This document shows, in pieces, positions 1 to 9,697 of a stretch of 64,000 nt of DNA. A program made the position numbers and the translations under genes. This DNA is from Ramlibacter alkalitolerans. GTDB lineage: Bacteria > Pseudomonadota > Gammaproteobacteria > Burkholderiales > Burkholderiaceae_C. The stretch covers positions 124,001-188,000 of the forward strand of contig NZ_JAEQND010000011.1 of NCBI RefSeq assembly GCF_016722765.1, written 5' to 3'. The notes under the pieces are model-generated. The model ran no database searches and was not told the origin of the DNA. It saw nothing but the letters and a program-made list of their open reading frames with translations. The number at the start of each line of letters is the position of its first letter. The stretch's first letter is position 1.

Positions 1-1
1 A

Positions 2-1369
2 ATGAGCGATTTCGATTGCGACCTGTTCGTCGTCGGCGGCGGCAGCGGCGGCGTGCGCGCGGCACGGATGGCGGCCCAGCGCGGCGCCCGCGTGGTGCTG
101 GCGGAAGCCGCGGCGCTGGGTGGCACCTGCGTCAACGTGGGCTGCATCCCCAAGAAGCTCTATAGCTACGCGGCGCACTTCGCCCACGACTTCCAGGATG
201 CCGCCGGCTTCGGCTGGGACGTGCCGCCGCCGCAGTTCGACTGGCCACGCCTGAAGAAGAACCGCGCAGCGGAGATCGCGCGGCTCAATGGCGTGTACCG
301 GCAGCTGCTCACAGGCGCCGGCGTGGCGATCGTGCAGGGCTGGGCGACGCTGCTCGGCCCGCACACCGTGCAGGTGGCCACCGGCGAAACCACGCGGCAA
401 TGGCGCGCGGCCCACATCCTCGTGGCCACCGGTGGCACACCTTCGGTTCCGCACTTCCCCGGACGCGAGCATGTGCTCACCTCGGACCAGATGTTCGACC
501 TCGAGCCCTTGCCGCGCCGGCTCGTTGTCGTGGGCGGTGGCTACATCGCATGCGAGTTCGCGTCCATCTTCCAGGGGCTGGGCGTGCAGGTGACGCAGCT
601 CTACCGGGGCGAGCAGGTGCTGCGCGGATTCGACCAAGACGTGCGTGCCTTCGTCGCGCAGGAGATGATCAAGACCGGCCTCGACCTGCGCCTGCACAGC
701 AACGTCGCGGCGGTCGCGCGGGGGCAGGACGGCCTCGCCGCCACGCTGGAGAACGGCGAGGTGCTCGCGGCCGACGCCGTGCTCTATGCGACGGGGCGGG
801 TGCCGAACGTGGCGGGCCTCGGCCTCGACGCCGCGGGCGTGAAGCTCACGCCGCACGGCGGCATCGTGGTGGACGAGCGCTTCCGCAGCACGGTGCCTTC
901 GATCCACGCGGTCGGCGACGTGTGCTCGCGCCTGCAGCTGACGCCGGTGGCCCTGGCCGAAGCCATGGTGGTGGTGGACCAGCTGTTCGGCAGCGGCGAG
1001 CGCCGCATGGAATACGAGTTCGTGCCGACCGCGGTCTTTACCCACCCCAACATCGGCACCGTCGGACTGAGCGAGGAGCAGGCGCGCGAACGCTGCGGCG
1101 AAGTGCGCATCTACCGCTCCGAGTTCCGGCCGCTCAAGCACACCTTGAGCGGCAGCAGCGAACGCACGCTGATGAAACTGGTGGTGGACGCGGCCAGCGA
1201 CCGCGTGGTCGGCCTGCACATGGTCGGCGCCGATGCGGGCGAGATCGTGCAGGGCTTCGCCGTCGCCATGAAGGGGGGCGCGACGAAAAGCGTGTTCGAC
1301 GGCACCATCGGAATCCACCCTACTGCGGCGGAAGAGTTCGTCACGATGCGTGAAGCGGTTACGCGCTGA
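2..1369 (+). CDS. gor: Glutathione-disulfide reductase
   Basis: A 455-residue flavoprotein that would reduce oxidised glutathione with NADPH in the cytoplasm. Seen: an N-terminal FAD-binding GGGSGG motif near residue 12, the redox-active disulfide C43/C48 in GGTCVNVGCIPKK, a second nucleotide fold with VVVGGGYIACEFAS around residue 175, and the C-terminal HPTAAEE motif (H439, E444) that supplies the catalytic base across the dimer. Length matches the family (about 450). The ATG lies one base inside the window, so its promoter and RBS are not visible. Mycothione or trypanothione reductases share the fold, but the HPTAAEE ending and host type favour Gor. Confidence 0.93.
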   Translation: MSDFDCDLFVVGGGSGGVRAARMAAQRGARVVLAEAAALGGTCVNVGCIPKKLYSYAAHFAHDFQDAAGFGWDVPPPQFDWPRLKKNRAAEIARLNGVYRQLLTGAGVAIVQGWATLLGPHTVQVATGETTRQWRAAHILVATGGTPSVPHFPGREHVLTSDQMFDLEPLPRRLVVVGGGYIACEFASIFQGLGVQVTQLYRGEQVLRGFDQDVRAFVAQEMIKTGLDLRLHSNVAAVARGQDGLAATLENGEVLAADAVLYATGRVPNVAGLGLDAAGVKLTPHGGIVVDERFRSTVPSIHAVGDVCSRLQLTPVALAEAMVVVDQLFGSGERRMEYEFVPTAVFTHPNIGTVGLSEEQARERCGEVRIYRSEFRPLKHTLSGSSERTLMKLVVDAASDRVVGLHMVGADAGEIVQGFAVAMKGGATKSVFDGTIGIHPTAAEEFVTMREAVTR

Positions 1370-1483
1370 GCCGTGGCCAAGCCACGCGTGACAACTTCAC
1401 GCATGTCGCGCTCCGCCGGACTCGGACTACAGGATTTACACGCCCTTTGCGGTTGCTGCTGTGCCTCAGGCGTTCAATAACGC

Positions 1484-3196
1484 ATGAGCGCAAACACCAG
1501 AACCACCCGCGGGCAGGGCTGCCGTCGGTGGAGCCCCGGCATCGCAGCCCTCGCGGTCGCCCTCGGCTCGGGCGCGTTCGCCCAGGTGGTGTCGGTGCCG
1601 GCAGCCCACCTCAACCACGCGGAAGGCTCGATCGCCTATGCCCCGCAAGGCGACCAGGAGTGGCACGACGTGGAGCCGCGCCGGCTGCTCAAGCGCGGCG
1701 ACCGCCTGTGGACGGACCGCGGCTCGCGCGCCGAGGTGCAGGCCGGCGGCCATGCCCTGCGCATGAACGACCAGACGCAGCTGATCCTCGAGAACGTCGG
1801 CGAGACCGCCACCCAGCTGAGCCTCACGCAGGGCAGCATCGCCGCCACGGTGACGCGCGTGAATCCGGGCGACAGCTTCGAGATCGGCACGCCGAACCTG
1901 GCCTTCCGCGCCCGCCAGCCGGGCGACTACCGCATCGACGTCGATACGAAGAAGGGTGTCACGCGCGTGGTGGTGCTGAGCGGCAGCGCCGTGGTGTACG
2001 GCGAGAAGGGCGAAGCGCTCGAAGTGCGCAACGGCCAGCGCCTGACGTTCCGCGACCGCAACCTCACGCGCCTGCTGCAGCCGGCGTTCGCCGCCACCGA
2101 CGATTTCGACCGCTGGGCGGGCGCGCGCAAGCGTGGCGAGCCGACGGTGCGCATGCCCATCGTCGCCGCCGCTCCCGAGAAGCCGATCCCCAACACGATC
2201 ACCCGGGGCAAGGACATCGTGATCTCCGGCTCCGCGGCCAGCCTCAAGCCGCCGGCGCCGCACGCCAAGGCTGCCGCGCCGGTCGCTCCCGCCATCGCGC
2301 AACCGGCCGCGCTGGCGCAGCCGGCCCCCAAGGTGATGCCGTCCTCGCCGCCGACGCTGCGTGTCGCAGCGCCGGTGCTGCCGCCGGCCGCATCCTTGCA
2401 GTCCGCCGCCCTGCCCGCCGCCCCCGCGCCGCAGCCGCAGCCGCAGGCCGCGCCCCGGCCGCAGGCCGCTGCGCAAGCACAGGCCCAGGCGCAGGCCGCG
2501 CGGGAGCAGCAACGCCTCGCGCAGCAGCGCGCGGAGGAAGAGCGCCAGGCCGCGGCCGCGCGCGTGGAGCAGGAGCGCCGTGCCGCGGCCGCCGCCCGCG
2601 CCGAACAGGATCGCCGTGCCTTCGCCGCCGCCGAGGCCAGGCGTGCCGACGAGCGCCGCCGCGTCGCTGCCCGGCGCGCCGAGGAGGAACGCCGCCAGGT
2701 CGCCGCCCGGCGCGAACAGGAACACAGGCACCAGCTCGCCCTCAAGCGCGCGGAAGAAGAAAAGCAGAAGAAGCTCGCCCTGGCGCGCCACGCCGCCGAG
2801 GAAAAGCGGCTGGCCGCGCTGCGCAAGCTCGAACAGCAGCAGAAGGTCGCGGCGGAAGTCGCCCGCCGCCAGCATCTCGCACGCCTGCAGGAGCAGGCCC
2901 GTCGCGAGGAACAGTCCGCGCAGGTGCGCCGCGCGGAAACCGCCCGCCGTGCCGAGGAGGATCGCCGGGAGGAACTCGCGCGTCGCACCGAGCAGGCGCG
3001 TCGCGAGGAAGAAGCGCGCCGGGAAGAACAGGCGCGCCGCGAAGACTACGAGAGGCGCCAGCGCGCCCTGGCGGAGCAGGTGCGGCGCGAGCAGGCGCGC
3101 CGCGATGAAGACGTGTGGCTGCGGCAGCAGCAGCCGCCAGCCTACCAGCCGGTGCGGCCGCAGCCGATGGGCGTGCCCGCCCGCAGGATCAGTTGA
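1484..3196 (+). CDS. Exported FecR-domain protein with long Ala/Arg/Glu coiled coil
   Basis: A 570-residue protein with three parts. Residues 1-34 look like a signal peptide ending GAFAQ. Residues about 40-200 resemble a FecR-type beta domain (repeated short strands, AEVQAGGHALRM, SGSAVVYGEKG). A Pro/Ala linker follows to about residue 335, then about 200 residues of Ala/Arg/Glu/Gln heptad-rich sequence predicted to form a long charged coiled coil. No anti-sigma transmembrane anchor is evident, so a FecR-like sigma regulator is unlikely. A periplasmic structural or envelope role is inference. Its stop overlaps the stop of the convergent small gene by 8 nt. Function unknown. Confidence 0.75.
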   Translation: MSANTRTTRGQGCRRWSPGIAALAVALGSGAFAQVVSVPAAHLNHAEGSIAYAPQGDQEWHDVEPRRLLKRGDRLWTDRGSRAEVQAGGHALRMNDQTQLILENVGETATQLSLTQGSIAATVTRVNPGDSFEIGTPNLAFRARQPGDYRIDVDTKKGVTRVVVLSGSAVVYGEKGEALEVRNGQRLTFRDRNLTRLLQPAFAATDDFDRWAGARKRGEPTVRMPIVAAAPEKPIPNTITRGKDIVISGSAASLKPPAPHAKAAAPVAPAIAQPAALAQPAPKVMPSSPPTLRVAAPVLPPAASLQSAALPAAPAPQPQPQAAPRPQAAAQAQAQAQAAREQQRLAQQRAEEERQAAAARVEQERRAAAAARAEQDRRAFAAAEARRADERRRVAARRAEEERRQVAARREQEHRHQLALKRAEEEKQKKLALARHAAEEKRLAALRKLEQQQKVAAEVARRQHLARLQEQARREEQSAQVRRAETARRAEEDRREELARRTEQARREEEARREEQARREDYERRQRALAEQVRREQARRDEDVWLRQQQPPAYQPVRPQPMGVPARRIS

Positions 3197-3446
3197 CGCG
3201 CCGGGTGTAGGTGCGCGTGACGGTCGCCGCCTTCTCTTCTTCGGGCGGCAGGTAGATCGTGGTGCGATCGATCTTGGCATCGAAGGCGGCGATCTCCGCG
3301 CTGGCGCAGCGGATCACGGCGCGATCGAGCGGGTGGCACTGGCGCTGGCTCAGTTTGCTCAGTTCTTCCGAGCTTTCGATGTGTTGCTTCACCTGGGCCG
3401 GATCGACCATGAGGGCAAAGGGATTGGCGGCCAACGCTGTCGTCAT
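3189..3446 (-). CDS. Small conserved-looking protein, unknown function
   Basis: An 85-residue protein starting MTTALAANPFALMVDP. No signal peptide or membrane segment is visible. It has two cysteines (QCHPLD and IRCAS), a charged centre and a basic C-terminus. Coding status is supported by a good ribosome binding site, AGGAG, 8 nt upstream of the ATG on the minus strand, and by codon use like its neighbours. The N-terminal ANPFALM..P pattern resembles short hypothetical proteins seen in Comamonadaceae (recollection, not searched). It is convergent with the FecR-domain gene and overlaps its 3' end by 8 nt. No function can be assigned. Confidence 0.65.
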   Translation of the reverse strand: MTTALAANPFALMVDPAQVKQHIESSEELSKLSQRQCHPLDRAVIRCASAEIAAFDAKIDRTTIYLPPEEEKAATVTRTYTRRVN

Positions 3447-3608
3447 TTCTTGGACTCCTTGATTCGCTTTGGTGTGATCTGCGACCTTGTTCTGGATGAC
3501 GCAGACTGTCGGCCCTGGCCGCCAGAGGCAAGGTCAGCCGGCTGCGTTTAGCGCTGTAGGACGGAGCCCATCGGCGCAGCGGTGTGCGGGACGGTGGAAC
3601 GGCAGTTG

Positions 3609-3614
3609 CACAAT
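3609..3614 (+). promoter_or_regulatory. Candidate -10 box for amn (CACAAT)
   Basis: CACAAT lies 6 nt upstream of the ATG at 3621, the spacing expected if transcription starts at or next to the start codon. No strong -35 is obvious. The same geometry recurs upstream of several other genes in this window. Confidence 0.4.
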
Positions 3615-3620
3615 ATGCAC

Positions 3621-5114
3621 ATGCCGTTCATGCCCCCGTTCATTGCCCCGAGCCTGCACACCGAGCCCGAAAGCGCCCTGAACGAGGTGCGCGCCATCTA
3701 CGCGCAGCAGATCAACCACCTGCGCGAAGCGATGCAGCGCTTCGTCGCCGGCGAGGGCCTGCCGGGGCGCGTGCGCGCCTGCTATCCGTATGTGCGGATC
3801 CAGACCGAGAGCGTGATGCCGCAGGCGGCCCTGGAGAATTCGGGCCTCTCGTACGGCTTCGTGGCCAGCGCCGGCCGCTACGAGACGACGCTCACGCGCC
3901 CCGACCTGTACGCGAGCTACTACCTCGACCAGTTCCGGCTGCTGCTGCAGAACCACGGCGTGCCGCTGGAGGTGGGCGTGAGCAACGAGCCGATCCCGGT
4001 GCACTTCTCCTTCGCGGAGCACGACCACATCGAGGGCAACCTCGCGCCGGCGCGGCGCATGATGATGCGTGACCTGTTCGACCTGCCCGACCTCGGTCGC
4101 ATGGACGACGGCATCGCCAACGGCACCCTGCAGTTCGACCCGGAGCATCCGCTGCCGCTGTCGCTGTTCACCGCCTCACGGGTGGACTATTCGCTGCACC
4201 GCATGCGGCACTACACGGGCAGCGCGCCCGAGTGGTGCCAGAACTTCATCCTGTTCACCAACTACCAGTTCTACATCGATGAGTTCATCCGCCTCGGCCA
4301 CGAGGAGATGAACCGCGCCGACAGCGAGTACGTCGCCTTCGTCGAGCCGGGCAACGTCGTGACGCGCCGCGTCGGCCTGCCGCGCGAGGCGATGGACAGC
4401 TTCGGCGCGCCGCCGCCGCGGCTGCCCCAGATGCCGGCCTACCACCTGGTGCGGCCGGGCCATGGCGGCATCACGATGATCAACATCGGCGTCGGGCCGG
4501 CCAACGCGAAGAACATCACCGACCACGTGGCGGTGCTGCGCCCGCATGCCTGGCTGATGCTCGGACACTGCGCCGGGCTGCGCAACAGCCAGCAACTGGG
4601 CGACTACGTGCTGGCGCACGCCTACGTGCGCGAGGACCACGTGCTGGACGAGGAACTGCCGCTGTGGGTGCCGATCCCGGCGCTGGCGGAAATCCAGGTC
4701 GCCCTGGAGCACGCCGTGGCCGACGTCACGCAGTGCAAGGGCGCGGACCTGAAGCGCATCATGCGCACCGGCACCGTGGCCAGCACCGACAACCGCAACT
4801 GGGAACTGCTGCCCGGCAACGAGCCGCAGCGGCGCTTCTCGATCAGCCGCGCCGTGGCCCTGGACATGGAAAGCGCCACCATCGCCGCCAACGGCTTCCG
4901 CTTCCGGGTGCCCTACGGCACGCTGCTGTGCGTGAGCGACAAGCCGCTGCACGGCGAGATCAAGCTGCCCGGAATGGCGAACCACTTCTACCGCGAGCGG
5001 GTCGACCAGCACCTGCGCATCGGCATGCGGGCGATCGAGATCCTGCGCCAGGGCGGGCCGCAGCGGCTGCACAGCCGCAAGCTGCGGGCGTTCGACGAGG
5101 TGGCGTTCCAGTAG
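3621..5114 (+). CDS. amn: AMP nucleosidase
   Basis: A protein of about 497 residues expected to hydrolyse AMP to adenine and ribose 5-phosphate, part of purine-pool control. The N-terminal half is the Amn-specific domain (HLREAMQRFV, YPYVRIQTES). The C-terminal half is a nucleoside-phosphorylase fold with MINIGVGPANAKNITDHVAVLRPH and the purine-site stretch VVALDMESATIAANGFRFRVPYGTLLCVSDKPLHGE, given here as positions about 425-460. Starts at ATG 3615, 3621 or 3630 and GTG 3582 are all in frame. 3621 is chosen because it has leaderless-style spacing from the CACAAT box. Length fits the family (about 480-500). Confidence 0.9.
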   Translation: MPFMPPFIAPSLHTEPESALNEVRAIYAQQINHLREAMQRFVAGEGLPGRVRACYPYVRIQTESVMPQAALENSGLSYGFVASAGRYETTLTRPDLYASYYLDQFRLLLQNHGVPLEVGVSNEPIPVHFSFAEHDHIEGNLAPARRMMMRDLFDLPDLGRMDDGIANGTLQFDPEHPLPLSLFTASRVDYSLHRMRHYTGSAPEWCQNFILFTNYQFYIDEFIRLGHEEMNRADSEYVAFVEPGNVVTRRVGLPREAMDSFGAPPPRLPQMPAYHLVRPGHGGITMINIGVGPANAKNITDHVAVLRPHAWLMLGHCAGLRNSQQLGDYVLAHAYVREDHVLDEELPLWVPIPALAEIQVALEHAVADVTQCKGADLKRIMRTGTVASTDNRNWELLPGNEPQRRFSISRAVALDMESATIAANGFRFRVPYGTLLCVSDKPLHGEIKLPGMANHFYRERVDQHLRIGMRAIEILRQGGPQRLHSRKLRAFDEVAFQ

Positions 5115-5117
5115 ATT

Positions 5118-5147
5118 CCGTCACCCCCGCGAAGGCGGGGATGACGG
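5118..5147. terminator. REP-like hairpin between convergent amn and psd
   Basis: An almost perfect palindrome with 12-13 bp arms (CCGTCACCCCCGC against GCGGGGATGACGG), a GAAG loop, and TTTT immediately downstream on the plus strand. It belongs to the dispersed family also present at 15803-15904, with a partial copy near 6097-6113. Its placement between two stop codons makes a bidirectional terminator plausible. Confidence 0.65.
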
Positions 5148-5150
5148 TTT

Positions 5151-6023
5151 TCAGAGCGCAGCTTCCGTCTCGATCACCGTCGCCATCGCCTCGCCCAGGC
5201 GCACCGGCCGCGTGGGCGACCAGTCCGGCGTGAAGGTCAGCACGTTCTGCGGGAACAGCATGACGACGGTGGATCCGAGCAGGAAGCGTCCCATCTCCTG
5301 GCCCTTGGCGAGGGTGATCTCGCGGTCGTCGTAGCGCCACTCGCGCACGTCGCGCGTGCGCGGCGGATTCACCACCCCGTGCCAGACGGTGGCCATGCTG
5401 CCGACGATCGTCGCCCCCACCAGCACCATCACCATGGCGCCGTGCGCGCACTCGAATTCGCACACCACGCGCTCGTTGCGCGCGAACAGGCTGGGCACGT
5501 GGCGCGCCGTCAGCGGGTTGACCGAGAACAGGTCGCCCGGCACGTAGATCATGCGCTTGAGGCGGCCGTCGCAAGGCATGTGGATGCGGTGGTAGTCCTT
5601 GGGCGCGAGGTACAGGGTGGCGAAGTGGCCATGCTCGAACTTGTGCGCCAGCGCCTGGTCGCCGCCGACCAGCGCGCGCGTCGAATAGCTGTGGCCCTTG
5701 GCCTGGAACAACTGGTCGTGCTCGATCGGGCCGAACTGGCTGATGGCGGCGTCCACCGGGCAGACGAAGGGCGCCGCCGCGATCGGCCGCGCGCCGGGCT
5801 TCAGCGGCCGGGTGAAGAAGTCGTTGAAGCTGGCGTAGCTCTCGATCCGCGGATCGGCGGCTTCCTGCATGTCGACCCGGTAGTGGGCGACGAAGCGGCG
5901 GATCGTCCACTGCGTGAGGCTTCCGAGCCGTGCCGAGGCGAACTTGCCCGCCAGCACCGTCAGCAGTTTCTTGGGCAGCAGGTACTGCTGGGTGATGGGA
6001 AGCGGCGGCAGCAACGGGAACAA
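5151..6023 (-). CDS. psd: Phosphatidylserine decarboxylase proenzyme
   Basis: A 290-residue enzyme converting phosphatidylserine to phosphatidylethanolamine at the inner membrane. Seen: N-terminal QQYLLPKKLLT typical of Psd, SYASFNDFFTRPLKPGARPI, the YHRIHMPCDGRL motif, and the LGST self-cleavage site near the C-terminus (in GRFLLGSTVVMLFP) that generates the pyruvoyl prosthetic group. The start is a TTG at 6023 with GAGG 8 nt upstream and a TAGAAT -10-like box about 25 nt upstream. A GTG at 6080 would add 19 residues. It is divergent from the ABC exporter gene. Phospholipid role is from family knowledge. Confidence 0.92.
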   Translation of the reverse strand: MFPLLPPLPITQQYLLPKKLLTVLAGKFASARLGSLTQWTIRRFVAHYRVDMQEAADPRIESYASFNDFFTRPLKPGARPIAAAPFVCPVDAAISQFGPIEHDQLFQAKGHSYSTRALVGGDQALAHKFEHGHFATLYLAPKDYHRIHMPCDGRLKRMIYVPGDLFSVNPLTARHVPSLFARNERVVCEFECAHGAMVMVLVGATIVGSMATVWHGVVNPPRTRDVREWRYDDREITLAKGQEMGRFLLGSTVVMLFPQNVLTFTPDWSPTRPVRLGEAMATVIETEAAL

Positions 6024-6123
6024 GCGTGGGACCTCGTCGGTAAAAAGAAATTCTACGGCTGCGGATGCGTGACCGGGCACGCGCCGTCCCCCCCCCGTCA
6101 TTCCCGCGAAGGCCATGCAACGG

Positions 6124-6129
6124 CACAAT
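6124..6129 (+). promoter_or_regulatory. Candidate -10 box for the NodI-like gene (CACAAT)
   Basis: CACAAT lies 11 nt before ATG 6141, leaving room for only a leader of a few nucleotides. No Shine-Dalgarno sequence is visible between it and the start. Confidence 0.4.
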
Positions 6130-6140
6130 AGCCGCCGCCC

Positions 6141-7067
<927 letters not shown>

Positions 7068-7070
7068 ACA

Positions 7071-7206
7071 GCCGGACATCCGAACGCGAAGGACGCAAAG
7101 GTTTCGCAAAGGACGCGAAGGAACAACCGATGAATCCCTCCAGGATGCCCTGCCTTCCTTTTGCGCCTTTTGCGCAACCTTTGCGTCCTTTGCGTTCGGC
7201 TGTCCG
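7071..7206. repeat. Imperfect inverted repeat of GGACGCAAAGG units
   Basis: The left arm (7071-7122) has units such as GAAGGACGCAAAGG. The right arm (about 7153-7206) is their near-exact reverse complement, CCTTTGCGTCCTTTGCG. The two would fold into a hairpin of about 50 bp. It sits between the ATPase and permease genes of one exporter and is not part of either protein. Short purine-rich 'GGACGCAAAGG' palindromes are, from general experience, dispersed in betaproteobacterial intergenic regions. Confidence 0.75.
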
Positions 7207-7239
7207 AATTCTGCCGACTCCCGCGCTCGCGGAGGCTGC

Positions 7240-8031
7240 ATGAACCACTGGCGCGCCCCGGCGCTTTCGATGCGCTTCTGGCCCGTGTTCCGGCGCAACC
7301 TGCTGGTGTGGCGCAAGCTCGCCGTGCCCAGCCTGATCGGCAACATCGCCGAGCCCCTGATCTGGCTGGTGGCCTTCGGCTACGGCATGGGCGCGCTGGT
7401 GGGCAGCGTGCGCATGGCCGGCGCGGAAGTACCCTACATCCTGTTCCTGGCCAGCGGCTCGGTCTGCATGAGCGCGATGAACGCGGCCAGCTTCGAGGCG
7501 CTCTATTCCGCCTTCTCGCGCATGCACGTGCAGAAGACCTGGGACGGCATCATGAACGCGCCGGTCAGCCTGGACGACGTGGTGCTGGCCGAGATGCTGT
7601 GGGCGGCGTACAAGGCGATCTTCACCGCCACCGCCATCCTGCTCGTGATGCTGGCGCTGAACATCAGCCACAGCCCGAAGCTGCTGGTGGCCTGGCTCGT
7701 GCTGCTGGCCGTGGGGATCACCTTTTCCTGCATCGCGCTGATCTTCAACGCGCTGGCCAGCGGCTACGACTTCTTCACCTACTACTTCACCCTGTTCCTG
7801 ACGCCGATGATGTTCCTGTCCGGGGTGTTCTTCCCGCGCGAGCAGCTGCCGCAGGTGGTGCGCGTCATCTCGGACTGGCTGCCGCTGACCAACGCGATCG
7901 AACTGGTGCGGCCGATGTTCATGGACCGCTGGCCCGAGGGCACGCTGCGGCACCTGCTGGTGCTGGCGGTCTACACGGTGATCGCGTTCTGGGCCGCGCT
8001 GGCGCTCACGCGGCGGCGGTTCGCGGCCTGA
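7240..8031 (+). CDS. ABC-2 type exporter permease, NodJ-like
   Basis: A 263-residue integral membrane protein with about six hydrophobic segments, including LIWLVAFGYGMG, LLVAWLVLLAVGI and MFLSGVFFPREQLP. The last is the signature of the NodJ/ABC-2 permease family. RBS GGAGG lies 6 nt upstream of the ATG. It should form the membrane pore for the ATPase at 6141. Its 3' end overlaps by 61 nt the convergent GMC oxidoreductase gene, so the last 20 codons are read on both strands. Substrate is unknown. Confidence 0.88.
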   Translation: MNHWRAPALSMRFWPVFRRNLLVWRKLAVPSLIGNIAEPLIWLVAFGYGMGALVGSVRMAGAEVPYILFLASGSVCMSAMNAASFEALYSAFSRMHVQKTWDGIMNAPVSLDDVVLAEMLWAAYKAIFTATAILLVMLALNISHSPKLLVAWLVLLAVGITFSCIALIFNALASGYDFFTYYFTLFLTPMMFLSGVFFPREQLPQVVRVISDWLPLTNAIELVRPMFMDRWPEGTLRHLLVLAVYTVIAFWAALALTRRRFAA

Positions 8032-9626
8032 CGCACCAGGTCGGCCGCCTTCTCGCCGATCATGATCACCGGCGCATTGGTGTTGCCGGCGACGATGCCG
8101 GGCATGATGGACGCGTCGGCCACGCGCAGCGCCTCGATGCCGTGCACCCGCAGTTCCGCATCGACGACGTCGAGCGGCCCGCCGCCCATGCGGCAGGTGC
8201 CCACCGGGTGGTAGATCGTGTCGGCGTGGCTGCGGATGAAGGCGGCGATGGCGGCGTCGTCGCGCGCCGCGGCGGAGGCGGCGAGCTCGCGGCCGCCATG
8301 CCCCGCCAGCGCCGGCTGCTGCAGGATGCGGCGCATGGCGCGGAAACCCAGCACCAGCCGGCGCAGGTCGTCGGGGTCCTGCAGGAAGTTCGGGTCGATG
8401 CGCGGGGCGGCGAAAGGGTCCGCGCTGGCCAGCGCCAGCGTACCGCGGCTCTTCGGCCGCAGCAGGCAGACGTGGCAGGAATAGCCGTGGCCGAAGACCG
8501 TCTTGCGGCCGTGGTCCACCAGCTTGCCGATCACGAAGTGCAGTTGCAGGTCGGGCAGCGGCTCCTCGGGCGTGCTGCGGATGAAGCCGCCCGCTTCGGC
8601 GAAGTTGGTGGTGAGCAGGCCCTTGCGCTCCCGGCGCCATTCGAGGATGCCCCTGAACGCATTCACCAGGCCGCGCGGCGACAGGCCGAACAGGTCGGTG
8701 AGGTGCGGGGCGTCGATCACCTGCACCACGTCCACGTGGTCGTGCAGGTTGCGGCCGACGCCCGGCAGGTCGTGCACGAGCGGGATGCCGTGCTGGCGCA
8801 GGTGCGCGGCCGGCCCGACGCCGGAGAGCATCAGCAGCTGCGGCGACTGCAGCGCTCCGGCGCTGAGGATCACCTCGCGGCGGGCGCGCAACGTCCTGTC
8901 CTGCCCGTCCTGGCGGTACGCCACGCCGGTGGCGCGCCGGCCTTCCAGCAGCACGCGCGTGGCCTGCGCCCCGGTGAGGACGTGCAGGTTGGGCCGCTGG
9001 CGGTTCGGCGCGAGATAGGCCTTGGCGGCGCTGAAGCGTTCGCCCGCCTTGTGCGTGACCTGGTACAGGCCCACGCCTTCCTGCGTGGCGCCGTTGAAGT
9101 CGCGGTTCTCGGGGTAGCCGGCCTGCCGCGCCGCCTCGACGAAGATGGAGCCGAAGCGATGCGGGCTGCGCAGGTCCATCACGTTGAGCGGCCCGCCGGT
9201 GCCGTGGAAGGCGTCGGCGCCGCGCTCGTTGTGCTCGGCGCGCCTGAAGTACGGCAGCACCTCGTCGAAGGACCAGCCGGCGTTGCGCTCGGCCGCCCAG
9301 GCGTCGTAATCGGCGCGGTGGCCGCGCGCGTAGATCATCGCGTTGATGGAGCTCGAGCCGCCCAGCACCTTGCCGCGCGGCACGTAGCCGCGGCGTCCGT
9401 CGAGCCCCGGCTGCGGCACGGTCCCGAACTTCCAGTTCGCCTGGCCGTTCTTCGCCAGCACCGCCAGGCCCGCCGGGCAGCGGATCAGCACGCTGGCGTC
9501 CGGCGGCCCCGCCTCGAGCAACGCCACCTGCACGCCCGGGTCTTCGCTCAGGCGCGCGGCCAGCACGCAGCCGGCGGAGCCGCCGCCGACGATCACGTAA
9601 TCCACTGCGGCATCGCCGGGAACCAT
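7971..9626 (-). CDS. GMC-family FAD-dependent oxidoreductase (choline-dehydrogenase-like)
   Basis: A 551-residue flavoprotein. The N-terminus has the FAD dinucleotide motif VIVGGGSAGCVLAARL. The GMC signature GGSSSINAMIYARGH lies around residues 90-104, the second signature SAGALQSPQLLMLSGVGP near 250, and the catalytic His region YHPVGTCRMGGG near 465. Length matches choline/alcohol dehydrogenases of this family. Substrate cannot be read from sequence, and there is no betaine aldehyde dehydrogenase next door, so a glycine-betaine role is not claimed. The 3' end overlaps the NodJ-like gene by 61 nt. The start ATG at 9626 fits the FAD fold beginning at residue 9. Confidence 0.88.
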   Translation of the reverse strand: MVPGDAAVDYVIVGGGSAGCVLAARLSEDPGVQVALLEAGPPDASVLIRCPAGLAVLAKNGQANWKFGTVPQPGLDGRRGYVPRGKVLGGSSSINAMIYARGHRADYDAWAAERNAGWSFDEVLPYFRRAEHNERGADAFHGTGGPLNVMDLRSPHRFGSIFVEAARQAGYPENRDFNGATQEGVGLYQVTHKAGERFSAAKAYLAPNRQRPNLHVLTGAQATRVLLEGRRATGVAYRQDGQDRTLRARREVILSAGALQSPQLLMLSGVGPAAHLRQHGIPLVHDLPGVGRNLHDHVDVVQVIDAPHLTDLFGLSPRGLVNAFRGILEWRRERKGLLTTNFAEAGGFIRSTPEEPLPDLQLHFVIGKLVDHGRKTVFGHGYSCHVCLLRPKSRGTLALASADPFAAPRIDPNFLQDPDDLRRLVLGFRAMRRILQQPALAGHGGRELAASAAARDDAAIAAFIRSHADTIYHPVGTCRMGGGPLDVVDAELRVHGIEALRVADASIMPGIVAGNTNAPVIMIGEKAADLVRQAANRRRVSASAAQNAITV

Positions 9627-9684
9627 CGATTCGTCCTCCTGCGCCAGTCTACGGAAGCGCTCGCCCGGATGGCCGGGAGGCTGC

Positions 9685-9690
9685 TCTAAT
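9685..9690 (+). promoter_or_regulatory. Candidate -10 box (TCTAAT) for the crotonase gene
   Basis: TCTAAT ends 7 nt before ATG 9698, with no Shine-Dalgarno sequence between. This is the geometry expected for a leaderless mRNA. Confidence 0.4.
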
Positions 9691-9697
9691 CGCGCGC

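Noticed and set aside
6024..6080. GTG at 6080 as the psd start
   Set aside because: It would add 19 residues not resembling Psd and would place the TAGAAT box inside the gene; TTG 6023 has a fitting ribosome binding site.
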